This document shows, piece after piece, positions 17,674 to 24,982 of a stretch of 64,000 nucleotides of DNA (positions are counted from its first letter, which is position 1; every line of letters starts with the position of its first letter). This stretch comes from Phenylobacterium sp. SCN 70-31 (GTDB lineage: Bacteria > Pseudomonadota > Alphaproteobacteria > Caulobacterales > Caulobacteraceae): the NCBI RefSeq assembly GCF_001724605.1, contig NZ_MEEX01000012.1, positions 39,545 to 103,544 of the forward strand, in the 5' to 3' direction. The notes under the pieces were generated by a model. The model did no database searches. It saw only the letters and a program-made list of their open reading frames with translations, and had not been told where the DNA came from. The position numbers and the translations under genes were made by a program.

Positions 17674-17709
17674 AAGAACCCCTCCGCGGCCGGGCCGGGA
17701 GGGGTTCTT
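17674..17709 (-). terminator. Strong hairpin terminator upstream of rtcB
   Basis: AAGAACCCCTCC (17674-17685), a 12-base GC-rich loop and GGAGGGGTTCTT (17698-17709) form a perfect 12-base stem. On the minus strand, CGTTTCGG follows; on the plus strand, T and C follow. It lies between the stop of the 31-codon frame (17737) and the rtcB start (17605), so transcripts from upstream should end here or be attenuated. Confidence 0.75.
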
Positions 17710-17736
17710 TCGGGCGATCTCAAGGATGGCTGAGAC

Positions 17737-17832
17737 CTAGACCGAAGCGTCCTCCCACGCGCGCACGCCATTCCGCTCGACCTGGCGGTCGAGTTGGGTG
17801 GCAGGCATGCTGTAGAAGGCGATCTTCGACAT
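17737..17832 (-). CDS. Small open reading frame (31 codons) upstream of rtcB
   Basis: ATG at 17832 to TAG at 17737, encoding a 31-residue peptide that begins MSKIAFYSMPATQLDRQVER and ends WEDASV. GAGGATGAG just upstream could serve as a ribosome site. A perfect terminator hairpin follows within 30 bases. Size, ribosome site and terminator suggest a free-standing small protein gene or a leader for rtcB. I do not recognise the peptide, and coding status is unproven. Confidence 0.5.
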   Translation of the reverse strand: MSKIAFYSMPATQLDRQVERNGVRAWEDASV

Positions 17833-17940
17833 GGCTCTCATCCTCGAGGGCGGCGCCGATACCACGTTCGCCGACGTCGGCAAAAGCCCTGTTTCAGATG
17901 AAACCAACCTTGGCCACGCGCTGTGGCCGCAGAACCACGG

Positions 17941-18579
17941 TCATCCGGGCGGGCCGGTGGGCCATCGCCTCGACGGATCGGCGGGCGGCGTGCGTGGCGG
18001 CGTCGATGGGCCGGATGAAACTGGAGCGGACGAAACTGGGCCGGACGCCGCCGAGCCCGCCAGACGCGCACGGAGGGCGGCCGGCGCGGGGGCGCGGTGC
18101 GGCGACCTGTCCCCGGACGGAGCCGTCACCCGGGCGAGAAGCTCTCGCAGGGTGGGAAGTTCGGCCGGCGGCGGGCCGGGAAGGCAGGCCTCGGCGTCGG
18201 CGACGACGCCTTCCAGCGTGCGCAGGAGCAGGGGGAAGCTGGCGCGCTCGACCTCGCGGTCGCGGTCGCGCTCGTCGTAGCGCTCCTGTTCCGGAGGCTC
18301 GCGTTCCGGACGTTCGCGCTCCGGCGCCTCATGTTGGGAGGCCTCGCATTCAGGACCTTCGGGCCGCGCCGTCCCATCGGCGACGCGCCTGGCTTCCTGG
18401 CGCAGGCGCAGGTCCAGCGCGATGGCCACGCGGACCGAGAAGAAGCAGCGGTTGAAGAGTTCGTAGGCCGCCACGCGCTGCGCCGTCGTCAAGGCGCCCT
18501 CGGCCTCGGCGCCGAAGACCAGACCCAGCCGATAGGCGCATTCGCGCAGTTCCAAGAGCTGGGTCGAGGCGTCGGTCAT
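17941..18579 (-). CDS. Uncharacterised protein with SOS-box promoter
   Basis: A 212-residue protein not recognised. Residues 1-65 form a probable helical domain (LLELRECAYRLGLVFGAEAE, then AAYELFNRCFFSVRVAIALDLR). A highly charged Glu/Arg/Pro linker follows at about 75-115, then a second helical segment (FPLLLRTLEGVVADAEACLPG, then PTLRELLARV), and finally a Ser/Pro/Ala-rich tail. There is no signal peptide or membrane segment. An exact LexA operator (18583-18597) lies four bases before the ATG, so it should be repressed by LexA and induced by DNA damage. It diverges from the secreted protein at 18732. Confidence 0.7.
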   Translation of the reverse strand: MTDASTQLLELRECAYRLGLVFGAEAEGALTTAQRVAAYELFNRCFFSVRVAIALDLRLRQEARRVADGTARPEGPECEASQHEAPERERPEREPPEQERYDERDRDREVERASFPLLLRTLEGVVADAEACLPGPPPAELPTLRELLARVTAPSGDRSPHRAPAPAALRARLAGSAASGPVSSAPVSSGPSTPPRTPPADPSRRWPTGPPG

Positions 18580-18582
18580 TTA

Positions 18583-18597
18583 GAACAAATATAGAAC
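18583..18597 (-). promoter_or_regulatory. LexA/SOS box upstream of the 17941-18579 gene
   Basis: GAACAAATATAGAAC on the plus strand is an exact GAAC-N7-GAAC operator with an AT-rich centre, in a locally AT-rich stretch (18580-18600). It begins four bases before the start codon of the minus-strand gene and is therefore placed to block its transcription or initiation. Confidence 0.88.
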
Positions 18598-18731
18598 AAA
18601 CAGCGCAACCGTCAAGGCGGCGCATCGGCGCCCGCACCCGGCTCGACCCGGACCTTGCATCACACGTCGAGGGGCTGGTCCGAAATCGAGCTTTTGTGGT
18701 CCTTACTCAGAGTGGATACAATTGGAATGAA

Positions 18732-19160
18732 ATGCGCATCCTCCTGCTGCTGTCCGTGGGCTTGCTGGCCGCTGCAACGCCAGCCAGCGCATGCCGGGTT
18801 GGAGGAGACGACCTGATCTTCGTTGAGCGGCCGACACCACCGACTGGCGACCAATTTTCCACGATCGCCCAAGGAATACTGTCCGGTGAAAAGCCCGGAC
18901 CGGATCTGAGGCCGACAACCGATAGCCCTCGAGGCTTCCTTGTTGGCGCTCTGGAGGTGCGCAACGTCTTCCGCGGACCAAGGCTCCCGAAACGCCTTCC
19001 CGCGTACCTCGAAGTCGTCACATCGTGCTCCAACTTTTTCCGCGGTCCCAAAGGACTATTCACGACGTCGGGGTATGTGGTGGGCCGCCTCGCCGTCGAC
19101 CGACAGGGTCCGTACCTGATCCTCCGCGAGCGGAACGCTTCACGGGAAGTCTGGAACTAG
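18732..19160 (+). CDS. Secreted hypothetical protein
   Basis: A 142-residue protein with a clear Sec signal peptide (MRILLLLSVGLLAAATPASA, cleavage before C21). The mature part has Cys at its N-terminus and near TSCSNFF, and a repeated FRGP motif (NVFRGPRLPKRLP and FFRGPKGLF). I do not recognise the family. ATG at 18732 follows GGA; an in-frame start at 18696 would spoil the signal peptide. Base composition is visibly more AT-rich (roughly 55-60% GC) than neighbouring genes, which suggests recent acquisition. Confidence 0.65.
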   Translation: MRILLLLSVGLLAAATPASACRVGGDDLIFVERPTPPTGDQFSTIAQGILSGEKPGPDLRPTTDSPRGFLVGALEVRNVFRGPRLPKRLPAYLEVVTSCSNFFRGPKGLFTTSGYVVGRLAVDRQGPYLILRERNASREVWN

Positions 19161-19280
19161 GGTGGAGTTTCGGCGCGAGGCCTCCGAAATCCAGTTTCGC
19201 GCGCCGTTGCGGGTCTCGGCTGGACTCGGCGGCGATGGGGCCGCTAGCTTCGCGGGATCGCGAAGGTTGGGGGTTTCGGC

Positions 19281-20141
19281 ATGAGGGCGTTCTTCCTCGG
19301 GGGTCTTCTACTGGCCGTGGCGGCGTGCAGCGGCGGCGGCGAGGCGACGGCGCAGCGGGACCCGCAGACGGCTTTCCAGAACGCGCCCTTCCCGGGAGCG
19401 CCCCCGCAGGGGGCGCCGCAGCCGGTCTATCAGGGCGGGCCGCAGCAGGTTGCGCAGGGTGGTCCTCAAGGGATGCCGCAGTACGGGCCATCGGGCGGCC
19501 CGCAGCAGGTGGCCCAGGGCGGACCCCAACAGGCCCCCGAGAACGAGGCCCAGCAGGCGTTGCAAGGGCTGTACGCCATCCGGCAGCAGCAGTGCCAGAG
19601 CGGCAACACGCTGGCGTGCCAGACCCTCGGCCAGTTCCCCGGCTTCAGCCAGCAGCTCAACCAGACGGCGCAGGGGTGCCGCTCGGGGGTCCAGCAGGCC
19701 TGCGCGGCGTACAACAGCCTGTCGCAGCGGATCTTCAAGGCGTATGCCGAGAGCGCCCAGGTGATGCAGCAGGGGGCGCAGGCCTCGGCGCAGATGGACG
19801 CCTGGCGGTCGCAGATGAACGCCAACCACGCGAACAACATGGCGCGGCTGGGCGCGCAGGCCGCCGCCGGCCAGGCGGCGCACCAGGCGCGGCAGGAGAG
19901 CTATGCCGCCCAGAACCAGGCCTGGGCGAACGGTCAGGCGTCCGCCGAACGCAGCACCGGCCGGTTCAACGACTACGTCTACGAGGGCACCACGGTGAAC
20001 GGCGCGGGCGTGCAGACCCGCATTCCCTATGGATCGACGGGCTACACCGACGGCCGGGGCAACGTGGTCGCGGTGCCGGACGGCGGCACGCCCCCGGACG
20101 GCTGGCAGAGGATGAACCCAACGTACGCGGCGCCGAACTGA
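19281..20141 (+). CDS. Gln/Ala/Pro-rich putative lipoprotein
   Basis: A 286-residue protein with a lipoprotein signal (LLLAVAAC, lipid Cys at residue 16). Residues 30-90 are a low-complexity region with two GGPQQVAQGG copies and related Gly/Pro/Gln units. Then comes a helical Gln/Ala-rich segment with four Cys (QQQCQSGNTLACQTLG, AQGCRSGVQQACAAYN) that could form Sel1-like disulfide pairs. The C-terminus has YEGTTVNGAGVQTRIPYG. Probably an outer-membrane or periplasmic envelope protein; function unknown. Confidence 0.75.
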   Translation: MRAFFLGGLLLAVAACSGGGEATAQRDPQTAFQNAPFPGAPPQGAPQPVYQGGPQQVAQGGPQGMPQYGPSGGPQQVAQGGPQQAPENEAQQALQGLYAIRQQQCQSGNTLACQTLGQFPGFSQQLNQTAQGCRSGVQQACAAYNSLSQRIFKAYAESAQVMQQGAQASAQMDAWRSQMNANHANNMARLGAQAAAGQAAHQARQESYAAQNQAWANGQASAERSTGRFNDYVYEGTTVNGAGVQTRIPYGSTGYTDGRGNVVAVPDGGTPPDGWQRMNPTYAAPN

Positions 20142-20193
20142 CCGGCCACGTTCGGTCGGTTCCCATCCCGCGCGGCGAGGCCGGTGCGGGCGC

Positions 20194-20733
20194 TCACCGA
20201 ACGCTCTCGCCCCGGGAAGACGGCGTCCAGGGAAGATGGCGAGCGTCGCGACGATGGCCTTCGAGGAGCCTGAGGAGGTCCTCGGGGCCGGTGTCCCACG
20301 ACCCCACGAGCGCGCCGTCGAGGCGCAGGCAGGCGCGGTAGACCGGCGCCAGCGGTCCGGGCGCCGCGACCCCGGTCCGCAGCTCGTACATCACCACCGC
20401 CGGCGCGCTGCGGTGGGTGGCGTAGTCGCCCCTGAAGGTCTCGAACCGCTCGATGTCGCGCCAGCCGATCCGCCGCGCCGCGCCATAGGGATGGACGTGG
20501 ATCAGAGCCTCCGGGGTGAGGATCAGCCGCGGCGGCCGCAGGAAGGCCGCCAGGGCGAGGAGCCCCATCGCGCCGAACATCGCAGAGGCCGCAACGCCGA
20601 TGGCCGCCTGGGCGCCGTCCGACGGTCGCCCCAGGCCCCACAGCGTCAGCAGAGCGGCGAGCATCAGCCCGAACGCGGCCACGCCCGCCGTCGACCGGCC
20701 GCCCCGGATCACCCGCTCGCTCGTCGTCTCCAT
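20194..20733 (-). CDS. Membrane protein with bacterial PH-like domain
   Basis: A 179-residue protein. Two membrane helices at about 17-38 and 45-68 are followed by RLILTPEALIHVHPYGAARRIGWRDIERFE, which resembles the start of a bacterial pleckstrin-homology domain. LLRLLEGHRRDA is near the end. Similar proteins are annotated only as membrane proteins. ATG at 20733 is preferred over an in-frame start at 20871, which adds 46 residues with no hydrophobic character. Confidence 0.65.
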   Translation of the reverse strand: METTSERVIRGGRSTAGVAAFGLMLAALLTLWGLGRPSDGAQAAIGVAASAMFGAMGLLALAAFLRPPRLILTPEALIHVHPYGAARRIGWRDIERFETFRGDYATHRSAPAVVMYELRTGVAAPGPLAPVYRACLRLDGALVGSWDTGPEDLLRLLEGHRRDARHLPWTPSSRGESVR

Positions 20734-20897
20734 GACCCCCCGCCGGCCCACGGCGCCAGCATGGCCAAGCCGGTCCGACGTGTCGATGCGGGGCTTTCCG
20801 CAGGCGCGAGCGGCCTGGGTGCGGGCGACGTCGCGGATCGGATCGAGGCGGAGCTGAGCGCGCGCCTGCATCCGTAGGGTCCGGAAGGCCGGCCGCC

Positions 20898-21674
20898 CTA
20901 CCCCGGATTGGCGCTGAAGCCGCCGTCGACGGTGAAGACGACGCCGGTGGTGTAGGCGGAGCGATCGGAGGCGAGGAAGGCCATGAGGTCGGCGATCTCG
21001 CGGGGCTTGGCCGCACGGCCGAGGGGATAGCCGGCCATCAGCTCGCGGAAGCGGGTCTCGTCGCCGAAGCGCGTCCGGGCGGCGGCCTTCATGCGCGCGA
21101 CCAGGCGGTCGGTCTCGACCGGACCGGGACTGACCCCGACCACGCGGACGCCGTCGCGCAACGCCCGGCCGCCCAGCGCGCGGGTGAAGGCGTAGAGGGC
21201 CGCGTTGCCGGTGGAGCCGGCGATGTAGCTGGCGTCCATGCGTTCGCCGGCCGCGCCGATGTCGTTGACGATCACGCCGCGGCCGCGGGCCTTCATGTGG
21301 GCGTAGATGGCGCGGGTGAGGTTGATGTAGCCGAAGACCTTCAGCTCCCAGGCGTGGCGCCAGCGCGCCTCGTCCACGTCCTCCAGCGTGCCGCCGGGGA
21401 TGTCGCCGGCGTTGTTGACCAGGACGTCGGCGTCGCGGCCCGCCTCGGCCAGGGCGGCGAGCTGAGCCGGATCGCGCAGGTCGGTGGGGACGGCGCGGGC
21501 CTGGACCCCGTACCCGCCGCTCAGGCGCTCGCAGAGGGCGTCCAGGGCCTCGGCGCTGCGGGCGGCGAGGATCAGGTGGCAGCCCTCCTCGGCGAAGGCC
21601 TCGGCCGCGGCGGCGCCGATGCCCTTGGACGCGCCCGTGATCAGGACCGTCCGGCCCGCGAGGTTGAGGTCCAT
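20898..21674 (-). CDS. Short-chain dehydrogenase/reductase with altered active site
   Basis: A 258-residue SDR. The Rossmann motif TGASKGIG is at 13-20, VNNAG at 86-90, the catalytic-type Tyr at Y150 (DASYIAGSTGNAAL), and the C-terminal SDRSAYTTGVVFTVDGG is typical. The usual YxxxK Lys is Ser (S154), and the usual catalytic Ser region reads NDIGAAGE, so the standard Ser-Tyr-Lys triad is incomplete. Substrate unknown. It diverges from the DUF4262 gene across 99 bases. Confidence 0.9.
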   Translation of the reverse strand: MDLNLAGRTVLITGASKGIGAAAAEAFAEEGCHLILAARSAEALDALCERLSGGYGVQARAVPTDLRDPAQLAALAEAGRDADVLVNNAGDIPGGTLEDVDEARWRHAWELKVFGYINLTRAIYAHMKARGRGVIVNDIGAAGERMDASYIAGSTGNAALYAFTRALGGRALRDGVRVVGVSPGPVETDRLVARMKAAARTRFGDETRFRELMAGYPLGRAAKPREIADLMAFLASDRSAYTTGVVFTVDGGFSANPG

Positions 21675-21773
21675 GCGATATTCCTCCGTCCCGGCAGAAG
21701 AGCCTGATCGGACTCCCGGCTCAAGTGTTGACAGGCTCATCATGTTCCTGAATTGTTCCGAAACGGAGGGAGC

Positions 21774-22781
21774 ATGTTCGAGAAGCTGCGGCGCGACTGG
21801 CACATGCGGGACATCGAGGCGCGCATCCGGCGGCATGGCTGGACGGCCATCTATGTCGGCGACTTCCGGGCCTCGCCATCGTGGGCCTACAGCATAGGTT
21901 TCGAGGACCGGCTGGGTCAGCCCGAGGTCATCGTGTTCGATGTCCGTCAGGACGACGCCAACGCCTTGTTGCGGGAGATCTACAGGTCGATCGAGAGGGG
22001 CGACCTCACGATGAAGGACGGGGAGGCATGGACACCGGAAGGCGAGGTGATCGGCGTCTGGCGGGAGGTCCATCCGACTCAGGCGGATGCGGCCGACGGC
22101 TGGTTCGCCGCCGGCGTCGAACGATGCGCCCGCGCGGGGAAGGACGGCCCCTTCCGGGCGTTCCAGCTGGTGGTCCGGGACGGCGGGGGACGGTTTCCGT
22201 GGGAGGCGGGCTACGACGAACGACTGCGCTACAGGCAGCCGGCGCTCTATCTTCCCGCCGAGAACTACGGGCCGGGGCCTCTGTCATCTCCCGACCGGGA
22301 GGCTCTCCGGCTGGCCGACGAACGGGGCTGGTCGATACGGATGGTCGACGTCCCGGAACTGAAATGGGCCTACACGATCGGGCTGTCCGCGCTGGGACAC
22401 CCCGAGTTGATCGCCATCCTGCCGTCCGCCGACGGCGCCGCGAACATGCTCAACGAGGCGCCGGCCTATCTGGCGCGCGGCGATCTGGTGCTCGAGGACG
22501 GGCTGCGCTGGGACGCCCTGGGATTCGAGTGCTGCTGGCGTCGGGTGCACGAGAGCCAGCACGCGGCGCTGAACGTGTTCTTCCTGGCCAAGCTGCGGCA
22601 CGAGCATCGGACAGGCCGGCGCGAGGCGATCGAGACCTATCAGCTGTTCCTGCCGGACCACGACGGGCGTTATCCCTGGGACCCCGGCTGCAAGGTCCGG
22701 GAGAGCCAGCCGCTCCTGTTCGAACCCTTCGACCCGACGCAGCTCGAGCGAGGACCGCTTGCGGCCCTGATGCGCATGTGA
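21774..22781 (+). CDS. Tandem DUF4262 domain protein
   Basis: A 335-residue cytoplasmic protein made of two similar halves. Each half has a WAY[ST]IG motif (37-42 and 198-203) followed by HPE or QPE and VFD or AIL strands, then RGDL (75-78 in the first half), a W-R-x-V-H element, and a closing G-R-[FY]-PW sequence. This is the DUF4262 pattern, duplicated. Function unknown. GGAGGG precedes the ATG at 21774. It lies 32 bases before ilvN on the same strand and may share its transcript. Confidence 0.85.
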   Translation: MFEKLRRDWHMRDIEARIRRHGWTAIYVGDFRASPSWAYSIGFEDRLGQPEVIVFDVRQDDANALLREIYRSIERGDLTMKDGEAWTPEGEVIGVWREVHPTQADAADGWFAAGVERCARAGKDGPFRAFQLVVRDGGGRFPWEAGYDERLRYRQPALYLPAENYGPGPLSSPDREALRLADERGWSIRMVDVPELKWAYTIGLSALGHPELIAILPSADGAANMLNEAPAYLARGDLVLEDGLRWDALGFECCWRRVHESQHAALNVFFLAKLRHEHRTGRREAIETYQLFLPDHDGRYPWDPGCKVRESQPLLFEPFDPTQLERGPLAALMRM

Positions 22782-22813
22782 CACCTGAGCGCCGATCGCC
22801 GAGGACCCGCCGC

Positions 22814-23368
22814 ATGACCGACCCCGCACCCCAGCCCGCTTCCGTCTACGACCTCTCCCACGCCGACCAGGAGGAGAGCCGCGCCACCTTCGCGGTGCTG
22901 GTGGACAACGAGCCGGGGGTTCTGCACCGGGTGGTCGGCCTGTTCGCGGCGCGGGGCTACAACATCGACAGCCTGACGGTGGCCGAGACCGACGGCCAGG
23001 CTCACACCAGCCGGATCACCATCGTGACCCGCGGCACCGTCCAGGTGCTGGGCCAGATCGAGGCGCAGCTCCAGAAGATGGTCTCGACCCGCCACGTGCA
23101 GGACGTGACCCGCGACCCCAACGGCCTGGAGCGCGAGCTGGCCTTGGTGAAGGTGCGCGGAACGGGCGTCGAGCGGGTGGAGGCGCTGCGCGTCGCCGAC
23201 ATCTTCCGCGCCAAGGTGGTGGACACCACGCACGAGAGCTTCGTCTTCGAGATCACCGGTGCGTCGTCCAAGGTCGACAAGTTCGTGGGCCTGATGCGAC
23301 CGCTGGGGCTGGTCGAGGTGTCGCGCACCGGCGTGCTGTCGCTGCAACGGGGCGTCGAGGTCTTCTGA
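22814..23368 (+). CDS. ilvN: Acetolactate synthase small (regulatory) subunit
   Basis: A 184-residue partner of IlvB that raises activity and confers valine feedback inhibition. The N-terminal ACT domain FAVLVDNEPGVLHRVVGLFAARGYNIDSLTV binds the effector. The C-terminal half is the typical IlvN dimer domain (ELALVKV, EVSRTGVLSLQRG). It is detached from ilvB (8503-10293) by a dozen unrelated genes and follows a DUF4262 gene by 32 bases, so the two subunits cannot share one transcript here. Confidence 0.97.
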   Translation: MTDPAPQPASVYDLSHADQEESRATFAVLVDNEPGVLHRVVGLFAARGYNIDSLTVAETDGQAHTSRITIVTRGTVQVLGQIEAQLQKMVSTRHVQDVTRDPNGLERELALVKVRGTGVERVEALRVADIFRAKVVDTTHESFVFEITGASSKVDKFVGLMRPLGLVEVSRTGVLSLQRGVEVF

Positions 23369-23414
23369 GAACCGCGCCACGGAACCGGCGCAAACCTGAG
23401 GCTCTTTCGACGGC

Positions 23415-24440
23415 GTGTTCTTTCGCGCCGCCTCCGCCGTCCCCTCCATCGGACTGGCCATCGGATTGGCCACGGGCCTCCTCGCGACCCTGGCCCAGAG
23501 CGCGCCGGCGTATGGCCAGATCCCGCTGATCGTCCCCATCCCGCGCAAGGCGCCCGCCTTGCCGGAAGGGCCGCGGCCGCCGCCGGACGACCTGTCTCCC
23601 GCGGAGGCCGAGGTCTGGCCGTTTCCCGCCCCGGACCCGCAGACCTGGTGGACGGACAAGCGGCCGGTTCCGCCCGAGGCGGCCGACCCCCTGGGCGACC
23701 GACGTCTTCGGCGGGGCGAGCGCCTGCCCGAGCCCGTCGGCGGCGTCGATCCGTCCACCTATCGCCTCTGGGGGCTGAAGCCCCTGCAGTGGCAGGTCCT
23801 GCGGCGGGACGAGGCGGTGCTGGAGGTGTGGGCCCGGCCCTCAGGCGACGTGCGGCAGGCCGTGGTCCGGGTGACCGTCCGCGGCGACGGTCGGGCGTTC
23901 GTCCAGGGGCGCGCAGGCCTGGCCTGCTGCGACGCGCTGATCGGCCGGCGGATGGGCTTCGACGCGGCGCTGCCCGAGGATGCGGCGGCCCGGTTCCGGG
24001 CGCTGACGCGCCAGGCGCTGTGGACGTCGCCGCGCGACGTGCGGGTGGAGGAGCCGGGGGCGGCCGACGCCGTCTGCCTGGACGGAACCGCCTACGATCT
24101 GGTGATGGCCGTTCCCGGCCGGACCGTCACCCTGCGGCGCGCCTGCGATCCGGCCGAGGTGGGCGAGGCTGCGGACGTGCTGGAGGCAGTGATGGGCGCG
24201 GGCCTGGGCCACGACGGCCGTTTCGACGCGGTCTTCCCGCGCGGCGCCGATTTCTCGGCCGCACGGCAGGCGCACGCCCGGCTGCTGGCGGACGGCGGAC
24301 GGCTCAAGCCCAACCCGGACGCGCCGCGCCCGGCCCCCGGACGAGAGGGCGCGCCCGAACAGGAGCCGGAGCCGCCGACCCCCGCTCCGGATCGCCTGAC
24401 TGCGGCGCCTTCTGCGGCGCCTTCAATTCCCGGACCTTAG
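23415..24440 (+). CDS. Secreted hypothetical protein, Pro-rich
   Basis: A 341-residue exported protein with GTG as the only plausible start. The signal peptide is about residues 1-35 (ending SAPAYGQ). The mature N-terminus is Pro-rich, a central domain contains YRLWGLKPLQWQVLRRDEAVLEVW and the pair LACCDA, and the last 40 residues are Pro/Glu/Ala-rich. I do not recognise it. It ends a few bases before the tmRNA promoter region. Confidence 0.65.
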   Translation: MFFRAASAVPSIGLAIGLATGLLATLAQSAPAYGQIPLIVPIPRKAPALPEGPRPPPDDLSPAEAEVWPFPAPDPQTWWTDKRPVPPEAADPLGDRRLRRGERLPEPVGGVDPSTYRLWGLKPLQWQVLRRDEAVLEVWARPSGDVRQAVVRVTVRGDGRAFVQGRAGLACCDALIGRRMGFDAALPEDAAARFRALTRQALWTSPRDVRVEEPGAADAVCLDGTAYDLVMAVPGRTVTLRRACDPAEVGEAADVLEAVMGAGLGHDGRFDAVFPRGADFSAARQAHARLLADGGRLKPNPDAPRPAPGREGAPEQEPEPPTPAPDRLTAAPSAAPSIPGP

Positions 24441-24451
24441 GGTCTATATGT

Positions 24452-24745
24452 GGGGCGTCGGGTTCGCCCGACTATGGAGATAAACGCGCGCATAATAAGC
24501 GGACTGGACCCGGGTGCGATTCCCGGCGGCTCCACCAATCTTCCCCGGGTTATCGCCGGGCAGTGCGGGGCCGATCAGCATCGACAGACGTCTAAAGGCG
24601 TTGCTTTCTCTCGGCCTGACCCACCGTTCCGGGTCTTAAACCAAATGCGAACGATAACTTCGCTGAGGAAGTTCGCCTGGCTGCGTAATGCGGTCCGGTA
24701 ACATCCGAACCAAGTCCTAGGGGTTCAGATCCCTAGGCGGGGCCC
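24452..24745 (+). ncRNA. ssrA: tmRNA, circularly permuted (two-piece, alphaproteobacterial type)
   Basis: Rescues stalled ribosomes and adds a degradation tag. The acceptor piece comes first: a T-arm of CCGGG-TGCGATT-CCCGG (24510-24526), then CGGCTCC (24527-24533) and ACCA (24534-24537). After a removed loop (24538-24566) the coding piece begins GGGGCCG (24567-24573), which pairs with CGGCTCC including a G3-U70 wobble, the alanyl-tRNA synthetase identity element. The tag frame GCG...TAA (24647-24688) encodes ANDNFAEEVRLAA, giving AANDNFAEEVRLAA with the tRNA-borne Ala. A hairpin CCTAGGG...CCCTAGG follows at 24716-24737. Outer ends are approximate. Confidence 0.95.
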
Positions 24746-24748
24746 GGA

Positions 24749-24900
24749 GGGCGCCTGGCAACAGAAGCCCTCCACTTTCCACTCCCGCGCAAAGGCGCCC
24801 TCCTCTCTTCCAGACCCGTTCAGGGGGCGCCTGGCAACAGAAGCCCTCCACCTTCCACACCCGCGCAGAGGCGCCCTCCTCTCTTTCAGGCCGCTCAGGG
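24749..24900. repeat. Two tandem 76-base repeats downstream of tmRNA
   Basis: Copies at 24749-24824 and 24825-24900 are about 85-90% identical, each starting GGGCGCCTGGCAACAGAAGC. In each copy GGGCGCCT and AGGCGCCC form an inverted repeat around roughly 40 bases, followed by a C/T-rich run. A short degenerate third start appears near 24901. They may act as tmRNA terminators or be copies of a dispersed structured element. The minus strand has an open frame through them, but its protein is purely repetitive and not credible. Confidence 0.9.
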
Positions 24901-24982
24901 GGCGCTCTGGTCCCGTTCCCGGTTGAACAATGCGGCGAGCGGGGCGACAGAATCCTCCGCCTCATCCGCAAAAGGGTCGACC

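Noticed and set aside
20762..20878. Short plus-strand frame (38 codons) between the PH-like gene and the SDR gene
   Set aside because: No ribosome site, no recognisable sequence, and opposite to neighbouring transcription.
24749..24900. Possible CRISPR array
   Set aside because: Two contiguous 76-base copies without spacers; no cas genes in the window.
24717..24971. Minus-strand frame through the 76-base repeats
   Set aside because: Its protein is only the translated repeat with no conserved feature; the DNA repeats explain the open frame.
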